From assembly GCA_963761005.1 (NCBI GenBank), contig CAVXFK010000011.1:177042-241041 (forward strand): DNA of 64,000 bases. Direction: 5' to 3'. Under the pieces are notes generated by a model. It had not been told where the DNA came from. It was given only the letters and a program-made list of their open reading frames with translations, and ran no database searches. How positions within the stretch are numbered: the stretch's first letter is position 1; every line of letters begins with the position of its first letter. Shown here piece after piece: positions 51,328 through 59,810 of the stretch. Position numbers and translations under genes: made by a program. This DNA comes from DASWJZ01 sp963761005 (GTDB lineage Bacteria; Pseudomonadota; Alphaproteobacteria; Rhizobiales; Afifellaceae).

Positions 51328-52739
51328 AGCCACGCGATCGGCGTAAGGAAAGCGAGCGCGTCCGCAGCGTCGCGGCGCGCGAGAGCGGCCACGCGACCAT
51401 AGCGCCGCCGACGCGCGCAATCGTCGTTCTCCCGGCACGGCGCGACATCGGCGTGGACCCCGGCTCGACAACGCGGTCGAGCGAGGCGCGCCTTGCCGAA
51501 GCCGTCAGCCTTGCCGAGGCGATCGGGCTCGACGTTGCCGCAGCCCTGATCGTTCCGCTGCGCAAGCCGGTGCCTGCGACGTTGCTCGGGGCAGGGAAGG
51601 TCGAAGAGATCGCCGGCCTCGTCCGCGTCAACGACGCGGAGGTGGTCATCGTCGATCATCCGGTCAGCCCCGTGCAGCAGCGCAACCTCGAGAAGGCCTG
51701 GTCGGCAAAGCTCCTCGATCGCACCGGGCTCATCCTGGAGATCTTCGGAGAGCGCGCACAGACCAGGGAAGGGCGCCTGCAGGTCGAGCTCGCGCATCTC
51801 AGCTATCAGAAGAGCCGGCTCGTCAGATCGTGGACGCACCTTGAGCGGCAGCGCGGCGGCTTCGGCTTTCTCGGCGGCCCGGGCGAGACGCAGATCGAGG
51901 CCGATCGCCGCCAGATCCAGGCGCGCATCAACAAGATCGAGGGCGACCTTGAGCGCGTGCGCAACATGCGCGCCGGCCATCGTGCCGAGCGCAAGCGCGT
52001 GCCCCGGCCGATCGTGGCGCTGGTCGGCTACACCAATGCCGGCAAGTCGACGCTCTTCAACCGGCTGACCGGCGCTGAGCTCCTCGCCAAAGACATGCTC
52101 TTTGCAACTCTCGACCCGACGCTTCGCCGCGTGCGCTTGCCGCACGGCGAGGAGGTGATCCTCTCCGATACGGTCGGATTCATCTCCGACCTGCCGACGA
52201 TGCTGGTCGCCGCCTTCCGAGCCACGCTCGAAGAGGTGCTTGAGGCCGATCTCATTCTGCATGTGCGCGACATCGCCTCGCCGGAGACGCAAGAGCAGGC
52301 TGCCGACGTCGTATCCGTTCTCGGCGAGCTTGGCGTCCGTCAAGGCGAGGAGCGCCGCATCGTCGAGGTGTGGAACAAGATCGATCGCCTGGGGCCGGCG
52401 CAGCGCGAGGCGCTTCGCCAGCGCGCGGCGGGCGCCGAGCCGCCGGCGGTGCTGGTTTCAGCGGTTACCGGAGAGGGCGTCGAAGCGCTCCTCGAAACGA
52501 TCGAGAGGGCGCTTACCGGCGGCCGACCGACCGTCACCGTCGAGCTCGGCGCCGACCAACTCGGCGCGGCGCCCTGGCTCTATCGGAACACCGAGGTTCT
52601 GGAACGGAGCGACGATCCCGTGACCGGCCGAGCCCGACTCAGGGTCCGCGTCGCGGAGAAGCGCCTCGCGCCGTTTCGGGAGTGGGCACAGCGCGAGCAC
52701 GTGGCGGTCGCGGCCTCGGAGGCGCGTAAAAGCGCTTAA
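51324..52739 (+). CDS. hflX: GTPase HflX
   Basis: Ribosome-associated GTPase of 471 residues, starting at TTG 51324 overlapping the hfq stop. N-terminal HflX domain (GAGKVEEIAGLVR, VIVDHPVSPVQQRNLEKAW), a coiled-coil with GGPGETQIEADRRQIQARI, then the G domain: G1 GYTNAGKST, G2 around FATLDPTLRR, G3 DTVGFISDLP and G4 NKID (about residues 345-348). It helps split stalled ribosomes during stress. The hfq-hflX pair is conserved. Confidence 0.95.
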   Translation: MKPRDRRKESERVRSVAARESGHATIAPPTRAIVVLPARRDIGVDPGSTTRSSEARLAEAVSLAEAIGLDVAAALIVPLRKPVPATLLGAGKVEEIAGLVRVNDAEVVIVDHPVSPVQQRNLEKAWSAKLLDRTGLILEIFGERAQTREGRLQVELAHLSYQKSRLVRSWTHLERQRGGFGFLGGPGETQIEADRRQIQARINKIEGDLERVRNMRAGHRAERKRVPRPIVALVGYTNAGKSTLFNRLTGAELLAKDMLFATLDPTLRRVRLPHGEEVILSDTVGFISDLPTMLVAAFRATLEEVLEADLILHVRDIASPETQEQAADVVSVLGELGVRQGEERRIVEVWNKIDRLGPAQREALRQRAAGAEPPAVLVSAVTGEGVEALLETIERALTGGRPTVTVELGADQLGAAPWLYRNTEVLERSDDPVTGRARLRVRVAEKRLAPFREWAQREHVAVAASEARKSA

Positions 52740-52740
52740 T

Positions 52741-52759
52741 TGCCGGACTTAGGCCGGCA
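52741..52759 (+). terminator. Stem-loop just after hflX
   Basis: TGCCGG-ACTTAGG-CCGGCA, a 6-base GC-rich stem starting 2 bases after the hflX stop codon. No T run follows, so it is a weak terminator or a processing hairpin. Confidence 0.35.
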
Positions 52760-52899
52760 CCCCGAAAAGAAAGCGCCAACCTTGGTGCAAGAAAAACCAG
52801 GGGATTGTACACGGCAACCTGTCGCCTTGGCTGTAGGCTTAGCCGATTGAGTCGCTGCCGCACTCGGCGGGAGTTCTTGCAGGAACGAGGAGACAAGGC

Positions 52900-52980
52900 A
52901 TGACCGAAGTTCAAGGCTGGATCGTCATCGTGTTGATCGTCATAGCTATTTTCTCGCAGTGGTTCACAGCGCGGAGATGA
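52900..52980 (+). CDS. 26-residue single-span membrane protein
   Basis: A very small frame with GAGGAG eight bases before ATG 52900. The peptide MTEVQGW-IVIVLIVIAIF-SQWFTARR has a short polar N terminus, a hydrophobic core of about 14 Val/Ile/Leu/Ala/Phe residues, and a basic C terminus, the pattern of bacterial small membrane proteins. It is isolated between hflX and mazG, 160 bases after hflX. The strong ribosome site and composition support translation; function is unknown. Confidence 0.55.
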   Translation: MTEVQGWIVIVLIVIAIFSQWFTARR

Positions 52981-53074
52981 TCCGGACCGGCCTGCGCTGA
53001 GCAGCACGGCCGGGCTCCGTCCGACTCAGGTGGGCTTTGCTCTGCAACGAGAGCGAGCGTAGTCGCTCTGGCGC

Positions 53075-53905
53075 CTAGTTCCGCTCGCTCCGCTTTGCCT
53101 CTTCCCAAAGCGCTTCCATCTCTTCGAGCGTCGCGTCATCGAGCGGGCGCCCGCGGGCTTTGAGCGCCGTCTCGATGTAGCCAAAGCGGCGGACGAACTT
53201 GGCGTTGGCGTGCATGAGCGCCGTCTCCGGCTCGATCTTCAGGTGGCGCGCCAGGTTGGCGACCGCGAAGAGCAAGTCGCCGATCTCGTCCGCGACGCGC
53301 TCCGGCTCGTGCTTCGGCTTCGCAAGCTCCGTCTCGATCTCGGAGATCTCCTCGCGGATCTTGTCCAAGACAGCGTGCGGATCGTTCCAGTCGAAGCCGA
53401 CCTTGCCGGCCCGCTTCTGAAGCTTCTCGGCGCGGGCGAGCGCGGGGAGGGCGACCGGGACATCGGAAAGGACGCCGTGGTGCTTCACCGCCTCGCCGTC
53501 CGCCGCCCGCTTTGCCGCCCGCTCCGCCTTCTCTTCCGCCTTGATCTCGTCCCAGCGCTCCTTGACGGCCGCCGCATCGGAAAGATCGAGATCGCCGAAG
53601 ATGTGCGGATGGCGACGGATGAGCTTGGTCGTGATCGCCTCGACCACATCGCCGAAGGCGAAGCGATCCTCCTCCGACGCCATCTGCGCGTGGAACACGA
53701 CCTGCAGCAGGAGGTCGCCGAGCTCATCCTTCAGATCGTCGAAATCGCCGCGCTCGATCGCGTCGGCAACTTCGTAGGCTTCTTCGACGGTGTATGGGGC
53801 GATCGAACGAAAATCCTGCTTCAGATCCCACGGGCAGCCGATCTCAGGTGCGCGCAGCCGCGCCATGATCGCGATCAGGTCCTTGATGTCCTTACCGGCC
53901 TTCAT
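53075..53905 (-). CDS. mazG: Nucleoside triphosphate pyrophosphohydrolase MazG
   Basis: All-alpha NTP pyrophosphohydrolase of 276 residues with two MazG repeats. The first has CPWDLKQDFRSIAPYTVEEAYEVADAI and ELGDLLLQVVFHAQMA with the metal-binding Glu/Asp pattern E-x2-E...E-x3-D; the second has KIREEISEIETELA and DEIGDLLFAVANLARHL. It removes aberrant NTPs. Its ATG overlaps the stop of the SelW-like gene by 4 bases (ATGA), so both are one transcript. The mazG position next to hflX is conserved. Confidence 0.95.
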   Translation of the reverse strand: MKAGKDIKDLIAIMARLRAPEIGCPWDLKQDFRSIAPYTVEEAYEVADAIERGDFDDLKDELGDLLLQVVFHAQMASEEDRFAFGDVVEAITTKLIRRHPHIFGDLDLSDAAAVKERWDEIKAEEKAERAAKRAADGEAVKHHGVLSDVPVALPALARAEKLQKRAGKVGFDWNDPHAVLDKIREEISEIETELAKPKHEPERVADEIGDLLFAVANLARHLKIEPETALMHANAKFVRRFGYIETALKARGRPLDDATLEEMEALWEEAKRSERN

Positions 53906-54204
53906 TCCGTCGGCTCCTTGGCGCCGTGGTCGAGATGCCCGAGATCGCGGTCAGGGTCGATCGCATCGCGCACGCGCTGCTTGAGCGCCTTCACGTCGGG
54001 GAAGCCGCCGTCGCGCTTGCGCTCCCAGACGACGATGCCGTCGACCTCGATCTGAAACGCACCGCCGGTGGAAGGGATAAGCGCCACGGCGCCGAGGTTC
54101 TCCGAGAACGTCGAAAGCAGCTCCTGCGCCATCCAGGCGGAGCGCATCAGCCAGTTGCACTGCCGGCAATAGGTGATCGCGACGCGCGGCTTGCTCTTGT
54201 CCAT
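53902..54204 (-). CDS. SelT/SelW/SelH (Rdx) family protein
   Basis: A 100-residue thioredoxin-like-fold protein. RVAITYCRQCNWLMRSAWMAQELL carries the CxxC motif (Cys rather than selenocysteine), followed by VALIPSTGGAFQIEVDG, which is the family core. The start ATG 54204 is chosen from conservation. It likely acts in thiol redox in the cytosol. It is upstream of mazG with a 4-base overlap. A CATAA...TTATG palindrome lies about 125 bases upstream. Confidence 0.9.
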   Translation of the reverse strand: MDKSKPRVAITYCRQCNWLMRSAWMAQELLSTFSENLGAVALIPSTGGAFQIEVDGIVVWERKRDGGFPDVKALKQRVRDAIDPDRDLGHLDHGAKEPTE

Positions 54205-54326
54205 GATGCGACGGCCTCGGGGGAATCGGTGGGCGCGAATTTGATCGGCGTTGATAGTCGCCGGCGAAGGGTTTGGCACGGCGGGAGAGAGAACGCGACC
54301 GCGTCGCTACGGGTATCCATGATTCG

Positions 54327-54342
54327 CATAAGATATATTATG
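54327..54342. promoter_or_regulatory. AT-rich palindrome upstream of the SelW-like/mazG unit
   Basis: CATAA-GATATA-TTATG is a 16-base inverted repeat in a conspicuously AT-rich spot (54320-54350). It is about 123 bases from the leftward SelW-like ATG. An operator or a promoter core is possible; the regulator is not known. Confidence 0.4.
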
Positions 54343-54407
54343 GAACGCAAATATGGGTGCCGGATGGGGTCCGGTTTGGGCCGTATGGTGGCCGAAAACC
54401 CCGCCGT

Positions 54408-54617
54408 TCAGGCGCGTCCGACCGCCGTTTCGAGGTTTGCGATCCGCACCATGGAGCCGAGCAGGAAGAGATCGATCAACTGTCCGATGCCGAGGAGCCC
54501 GAGCGTCAGGAGCCACAGAACGCCGGTGCCGACGCGCCCCACGTAGATGCGGTGCAGTCCGCAGAGCCCGAGGAAGCAAAGACACCAGAGCAGCAATGCG
54601 ACGGCGGTAGATTTCAT
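54408..54617 (-). CDS. TM2-domain membrane protein
   Basis: A 69-residue protein with two hydrophobic segments. LCGLHRIYVGRVGTGVLWLLTLGLLGIGQLIDLFLL (about residues 19-54) is a clear TM2 domain, whose G-x-HRFYLG-type motif appears as GLHRIYVGR, with the conserved Asp in LIDLF. Function is unknown in bacteria. CAGGG is near its ATG. Confidence 0.88.
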   Translation of the reverse strand: MKSTAVALLLWCLCFLGLCGLHRIYVGRVGTGVLWLLTLGLLGIGQLIDLFLLGSMVRIANLETAVGRA

Positions 54618-54685
54618 GGCCCTGAGCTCCCGCGAGTCGGTTCCAGGCGGCGAACATAGACGGCGCCTGCACGCGCCGGAAGCGC

Positions 54686-55498
54686 TTATGCCGCCGGCAG
54701 CTCGATCACCATGCCGTCATAGGCCGGCTCGACATTTTCAGGCAGCTGGCGGCGCAGCGTCTCGTAGTCGAGATCGACATGCATGTGCGTCAGGATCGCG
54801 CGCTTGGGCTTGATCCGCTCGATCCATTCGAGCGCCTGGTCAAGCGTGAAATGGCTTGGATGCGGCCGCGGCCGAAGCGCATCGACCATCCAGATGTCGA
54901 GACCCTGCATAAGCCGTTCGGCTTCGGCGTCGAGGCTGCTGACGTCGGGCGAGTAGCAGAGGCCGCCGAAGCGGAACGCGAGCGAAGCGATACGGCCGTG
55001 CATTTGGTTAATTGGGAGCGCGGTGAGGGCTCCGCCCTTCCCCTCGACCGTGACCGGCTCCCCGGCCTGGATCAGGTGTGCGCTGGCGATCGGCGGATAT
55101 TCGCTCCCAGGCGGCGTCTCGAAGCAATAGCCGAACGCCTCCTTGAGCCGCGCCAAGGTGGGCTGGTCGGCGTAGACATCGACACGCCGCTGCATGTTCA
55201 TGACGAAGCCGCGGAGGTCGTCGATGCCGTGGATGTGGTCGGCGTGCGAATGCGTGAAGAGCACGCCGTCGAGCGCATTGATCCCGACCGAAAGCGCCTG
55301 CTCGCGAAGATCGGGGCTGGTGTCGATGAGGACATTGGTGAAGTGGCCGTGCCGGGAGATGCGTTGCGCAAGGAGCGAGCAGCGCCGCCGGCGGTTCCTC
55401 GGGTTCGACGGGTCGCAGGCGCCCCAGTCGCCGCCGATCCGCGGCACGCCCGGCGACGAGCCGCATCCGAGGACCGTAAAGCGCAGGAAATCGCTCAA
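54686..55498 (-). CDS. MBL-fold metallohydrolase (PhnP-like)
   Basis: A 270-residue metallo-beta-lactamase-fold enzyme. The metal motif is HSHADHIHGIDDLRG (about residues 81-95) with later His in MHGRIAS and THMHVDLDYE near the C terminus. The N terminus LGCGSSPGVPRIGGDWGACDPSNPRNRR has the Cys and Arg residues of PhnP-type phosphodiesterases. No phosphonate genes are here; in this order the gene follows tatD and metG. It starts 9 bases before the tatD stop and may be co-translated. Confidence 0.9.
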   Translation of the reverse strand: MSDFLRFTVLGCGSSPGVPRIGGDWGACDPSNPRNRRRRCSLLAQRISRHGHFTNVLIDTSPDLREQALSVGINALDGVLFTHSHADHIHGIDDLRGFVMNMQRRVDVYADQPTLARLKEAFGYCFETPPGSEYPPIASAHLIQAGEPVTVEGKGGALTALPINQMHGRIASLAFRFGGLCYSPDVSSLDAEAERLMQGLDIWMVDALRPRPHPSHFTLDQALEWIERIKPKRAILTHMHVDLDYETLRRQLPENVEPAYDGMVIELPAA

Positions 55499-55507
55499 GG
55501 ACCGCCC

Positions 55508-56287
55508 TCAGGTCCGCGGCACTTTAGAGAAGAGACGGAAGAAGTTCTCCGTTGTCTGCGCGGCGATCTCTTCGGCGCTGACGCCACGCGTCTTGGCAAG
55601 CACCGCCGCGGTCTCGACGACATAAGCCGGCTCGTTCCGCTTTCCCCGATAAGGCGGCGGCGCGAGATACGGCGCGTCGGTCTCGACGAGTATGCGATCG
55701 GCTGGAAGATCGCGGGCTATATCCCTGATGTCCTGTGAATTCTTGAAGGTCAGGATGCCGGAGAACGAGACGTAGTGGCCAAGCGCGATTCCGGTTTCGG
55801 CAAGCGCCCGGCCGGACGAAAAGCAATGCAGCACCGCGGGAAAGGCACCCTCTTTCATCTCCTCTTGCAGAATATCGGCGAGATCGGAGTCGGCTTCGCG
55901 TGCGTGGATGACGAGCGGCAGCCCGCTCTGCCGTGCCGCGGCGATGTGGGTGCGCAGGCCTGCCGCCTGCGCCTCGCGCGGCGAGTTGTCATAGTGGTAG
56001 TCGAGCCCCGCCTCCCCGACCGCCACCACCTTCGGATGCTGCGCAATTCGCACGAGATCGTCGCTGGTTAGGTCGAGTTCCTCGTGCGCGTTGTGCGGAT
56101 GCGTGCCGACCGAGCAATAGACGTTGTCGAAGCGCTCGGCGACGGCCTTGACGCTGTCGAAACGGCGGACGCGGGTCGAAATCGTCACCATCGTGCCGAC
56201 GCCGGCGGCCTTGGCGCGCGCCACGACCTGATCGAGCTCCGAAGCGAAATCGGGGAAATCGAGGTGGCAATGGCTGTCGACGAGCAT
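55508..56287 (-). CDS. tatD: TatD-family metal-dependent DNase
   Basis: A 259-residue TIM-barrel hydrolase. Metal ligands are in VDSHCHLD (His-x-His), GEAGLDYHY (Glu), LVIHAREADSD (His), VLHCFSSG (His) and VETDAPYLAP (Asp). It is a 3'-5' exonuclease/DNase in repair and DNA degradation. The downstream MBL gene is 9 bases away on the same strand. Upstream lies the rightward GGDEF-EAL gene, then metG. Confidence 0.93.
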   Translation of the reverse strand: MLVDSHCHLDFPDFASELDQVVARAKAAGVGTMVTISTRVRRFDSVKAVAERFDNVYCSVGTHPHNAHEELDLTSDDLVRIAQHPKVVAVGEAGLDYHYDNSPREAQAAGLRTHIAAARQSGLPLVIHAREADSDLADILQEEMKEGAFPAVLHCFSSGRALAETGIALGHYVSFSGILTFKNSQDIRDIARDLPADRILVETDAPYLAPPPYRGKRNEPAYVVETAAVLAKTRGVSAEEIAAQTTENFFRLFSKVPRT

Positions 56288-56538
56288 CGGGGCCTAAGTG
56301 TCCGCTGCACTTTCGTGATGGATCGCCTCGGGGAACTATCGTCCGGATGTCCGGAAGTAAATCGCACGGGCGGCGGGTCGCGCGGTTTCGCCGCTGCCGG
56401 CGCGCAAAGCGATTGGCTTTTTCCGATAATTCGAAGCTTTGGCTCAAGGTGGCGGCAAGCGGCGTCGGCTAGCTAAGGAACCCGGCGCCCACAGCCAGGG
56501 ATGCCACGCAACCCCGGCGGCCAAGAAAACCACCAAGA

Positions 56539-58239
56539 ATGACGCCAATAGAGGCAATCGACAACATCGAAGCGCTGCAGACGATCATCGACGTCGTCGC
56601 AAGCCCGATCTTCGTGAAGGACCGCGAGCACCGCTGGGTCCTGCTCAACGCCGCCATGTGCGAGTTCATGGGGTTGCCGAAGGAGAGGCTGCTCGGCAAA
56701 TCCGACTTCGACATCGTCCCCGCCGAGCAGGCCGAGATCTTCTGGACGATCGACGATCGGGTGTTCAAGACCGGCGAGGAGAACGAGAACGAGGAGCTGC
56801 ACACCGACCTGAACGGCAACGTGCGGACCATCGTCACCCGCAAGCGGCTCGTGCACGTCGGCGAGGAGGAGATTCCGCTCCTCGTCGCCGTCATCAACGA
56901 CATCACGGCCTTCCGCGAGGCGGAGGCACACAGCCGCTATCTCGCGCTGCACGACTCGCTGAGCGGACTTGCGAACCGTACCCTTCTGAACGACCGCGTC
57001 GACCAGGAGCTTTTGCGGTTGGCGCGCGGCTCGCGACGCTGCGCCCTCCTCTACATCGATATCGACGGCTTCAAGGACATCAACGACCGGCACGGCCACC
57101 AGGCCGGCGACGAACTGATCCGCGAATTCGCCTGCCGACTGTCGAGCCTCGTCCGGTCCGGCGACACGGTCGCGCGGATCGGTGGCGACGAGTTTGCAGT
57201 CCTTGCTTGCGATGTGGAGCAGCCGGAATGGCTCGACGGGCTGTGCCGCCGCATCATCGAAGCGGCGAGCACGCCGTTCGAGGTGGCGGGATTGAAGGTG
57301 TTCGTCGGCGCCTCGATCGGCGTGGTGCTCGCGGGCGAGCCCGACTGCCGCTACGGTGACCTGCTGCGCAAGGCCGACGTGGCGCTCTACAAGGCGAAGA
57401 GCGAGGGCCGCGGCTGCTTCCGCACCTTCTCCGACGACATGGACGATCGGCACAAGCTGCGCAGCGTGATCCAGCTGGAGCTGCGCAAGGCGTTGGCGAT
57501 GGATCTCGGCTTGGACATCCACTACCAGCCGCTCTATTCGAATGTCGGCGAGGAGCTGGTCGGCGTCGAGGCTCTGGTGCGCTGGAACCATCCGACGCTG
57601 GGCGCTCTCGGCCCCGCGCAGTTCATTCCGGTAGCCGAGGAGACCGGCCTCATCTTCGACCTTGGCGAATGGGTGCTCGGGAAGGCCTGTGAGACGCTGG
57701 GCCCGTGGCCGAATGTTTGTCTGTCGGTGAACATCTCGCCGGTCCAGCTCCGCGATCCACAGCTCGCGCTGCGCCTTCTTCGCATCGTGCGCGAGCGCGG
57801 CTTCAATCCGAAGCGGCTCGAGCTTGAGGTCACCGAGAACGCGCTCTTCAACGCCGACGGCGTCGTGGCGTGCTGCCTGAGCGAGCTGCGCGCCGCTGGC
57901 ATCCGGATCGCGCTTGACGATTTCGGCACCGGCTATTCGAGCCTCGCGCATCTGCGTCGGCTCGAGGTCGACAAGGTGAAGATCGACCGCTCCTTCGTGC
58001 AAAATCTCGGGAATTCGGCAGATTCCGGCGCGATCGTTCAGGCAGTGGCCAATATCGGCAAGACGCTCGGACTCGTGGTGACGGCCGAGGGCGTGGAGAC
58101 CGAGGAACAGCGAAAGTTCCTTGCCCAGACGAGCTGCACCGAGCTGCAGGGCTATTTCTTCTCGCGCCCGCTCCCGAAGCAGGCGATCACCGAGCTGCTG
58201 AGCGGCCGAGGTCGCGGCGGAGTTAGGCGCGTCGCTTAG
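56539..58239 (+). CDS. PAS-GGDEF-EAL cyclic-di-GMP protein
   Basis: A 566-residue bifunctional-type protein with no membrane segment. PAS domain about 10-125 (FVKDREHRWVLLNAAMCEFMG), GGDEF domain about 135-300 with intact GGDEF (215-219) and an I-site RSGD (206-209) five residues before it, and EAL domain about 310-560 with EAL (344-346), DDFGTGYSS and the ending EGVETEEQR. Both synthase and phosphodiesterase activities may be present. The signal sensed by the PAS is unknown. It is convergent with metG (stops overlap by 4 bases) and divergent from tatD. Confidence 0.92.
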   Translation: MTPIEAIDNIEALQTIIDVVASPIFVKDREHRWVLLNAAMCEFMGLPKERLLGKSDFDIVPAEQAEIFWTIDDRVFKTGEENENEELHTDLNGNVRTIVTRKRLVHVGEEEIPLLVAVINDITAFREAEAHSRYLALHDSLSGLANRTLLNDRVDQELLRLARGSRRCALLYIDIDGFKDINDRHGHQAGDELIREFACRLSSLVRSGDTVARIGGDEFAVLACDVEQPEWLDGLCRRIIEAASTPFEVAGLKVFVGASIGVVLAGEPDCRYGDLLRKADVALYKAKSEGRGCFRTFSDDMDDRHKLRSVIQLELRKALAMDLGLDIHYQPLYSNVGEELVGVEALVRWNHPTLGALGPAQFIPVAEETGLIFDLGEWVLGKACETLGPWPNVCLSVNISPVQLRDPQLALRLLRIVRERGFNPKRLELEVTENALFNADGVVACCLSELRAAGIRIALDDFGTGYSSLAHLRRLEVDKVKIDRSFVQNLGNSADSGAIVQAVANIGKTLGLVVTAEGVETEEQRKFLAQTSCTELQGYFFSRPLPKQAITELLSGRGRGGVRRVA

Positions 58240-59792
58240 CCGTTGACCGCGCCCTCGCGCTCCACATAGCGCGGGAAGATGGGCACCGCCTCAGGCAGCG
58301 CTGTGCCCGGCCGAAGTCGCCCCGCTTCTCCAAGCGCCGCAAAGCTCCGCGCGTCGTCGGGAGCGGCGACGAGATCGAGAAGACGCGCCGCCGATTGCGG
58401 CATCACGGGCTGCACCAGGATTGCCACCTGCCGCACCACCTCCGCGGTGACGTAAAGCACCGTCGCCATCCGCGCCGGATCGGTCTTCCTGAGCGCCCAA
58501 GGCTCCTGCGAAGCGAAATAGCGGTTGGCGTCCGCCACCACCTGCCAGATCGCCGTCAGCATCAGATGGATCGCGAGCTGGTCCATCTCGAAGCGGCAGC
58601 GCTCGACGAGCCCGTCGGCGGCGGCGAGCAAGGTCTTATCTTGCGGCGAATAGGCGCCCGGCTCCGGCACCACTCCGCCCGCATAGCGCCCGATCATCGA
58701 GAGCGACCGCTGCGCCAGGTTGCCGAGATCGTTGGCGAGGTCGGCATTGACGCGGTTGACGATCGCGTCGTGGCTGTAGGCGCCGTCCTGGCCGAACGAA
58801 ACCTCGCGCAGGAAGAAATAGCGCACCTGGTCGACACCGTAGTGCGCGCTGATCGCGAAGGGATCGACGACGTTGCCGACCGACTTCGACATCTTCTCAC
58901 CGCGGTTGAACAGGAAGCCGTGGCCGAAGACGCGCTTCGGCAGCGCTACTCCCGCGGACATCAGGAACGCCGGCCAGTAGACCGCGTGGAAGCGCACGAT
59001 GTCCTTGCCGATGACGTGGATGTCGGCGGGCCAGTAGCGCCACAGCGGATCGTCGGCGTCCGGATAGCCGACGCCGGTGACGTAGTTGGTGAGCGCGTCG
59101 ACCCACACGTACATCACGTGCTTCGGATCGTCGGGCACGGGCACGCCCCAGTCGAAGGTCGTGCGCGAGACGGAAAGATCGTTGAGCCCGGACGCCACGA
59201 AGCTCACGACCTCGTTCCGCCGCTCCTTCGGCCCGATGAAGTCCGGATTGGCTTCGTAGTGAGCGAGCAGGCGCTCCTGATAGGCGGAGAGGCGAAAGAA
59301 GTAGCTCTCCTCCTCCACCCATTCGACCGGTGTGCCCTGCGGCCCGTAGCGCACGCCGTCACGGACCTCGGTCTCGTTTTCCCCGTAGTAGGCCTCGTCG
59401 CGCACCGAGTACCAGCCGTTGTACCGGCTCTTGTAGATGTCGCCGTTCGCAGCCATGCACCGCCAGATCGCTTGGCTGGCGCCGTGATGGCGATCCTCGG
59501 TGGTGCGGATGAAGGCATCGTTCGAGCAGTTCAGCGCCGCCGCCATGTCCTCGAAACGGGCCGAGTTGCGATCGGCGAATTCGCGCGGCGACAGGCCCTC
59601 CTTGCGCGCCGTCTGCAGCATCTTGAGGCCGTGCTCGTCGGTGCCGGTCAGGAAGAAGACATCGTAGCCGTCGAGGCGCTTGAAGCGCGCGATCGCATCC
59701 GTGGCGATGATCTCGTAGGCGTGTCCGATATGCGGCGCGCCGTTCGGGTACGAGATCGCCGTCGTGATGTAGAATCTTGGCTTGTCGGCCAT
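58236..59792 (-). CDS. metG: Methionine-tRNA ligase
   Basis: Class I aminoacyl-tRNA synthetase of 518 residues. The HIGH-type motif is in GAPHIGHAYE (about 18-27) and KMSKS is in GEKMSKSVG (about 300). Zn-knuckle cysteines seen in the E. coli type are absent, and there is no C-terminal EMAP-like domain, which fits the short alphaproteobacterial MetG. It charges initiator and elongator tRNA-Met. Upstream in the same direction are holB and tmk, with 18 bases between holB stop and the metG start. Confidence 0.96.
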   Translation of the reverse strand: MADKPRFYITTAISYPNGAPHIGHAYEIIATDAIARFKRLDGYDVFFLTGTDEHGLKMLQTARKEGLSPREFADRNSARFEDMAAALNCSNDAFIRTTEDRHHGASQAIWRCMAANGDIYKSRYNGWYSVRDEAYYGENETEVRDGVRYGPQGTPVEWVEEESYFFRLSAYQERLLAHYEANPDFIGPKERRNEVVSFVASGLNDLSVSRTTFDWGVPVPDDPKHVMYVWVDALTNYVTGVGYPDADDPLWRYWPADIHVIGKDIVRFHAVYWPAFLMSAGVALPKRVFGHGFLFNRGEKMSKSVGNVVDPFAISAHYGVDQVRYFFLREVSFGQDGAYSHDAIVNRVNADLANDLGNLAQRSLSMIGRYAGGVVPEPGAYSPQDKTLLAAADGLVERCRFEMDQLAIHLMLTAIWQVVADANRYFASQEPWALRKTDPARMATVLYVTAEVVRQVAILVQPVMPQSAARLLDLVAAPDDARSFAALGEAGRLRPGTALPEAVPIFPRYVEREGAVNG

Positions 59793-59810
59793 GGCGAACC
59801 GCGCGTCTTT

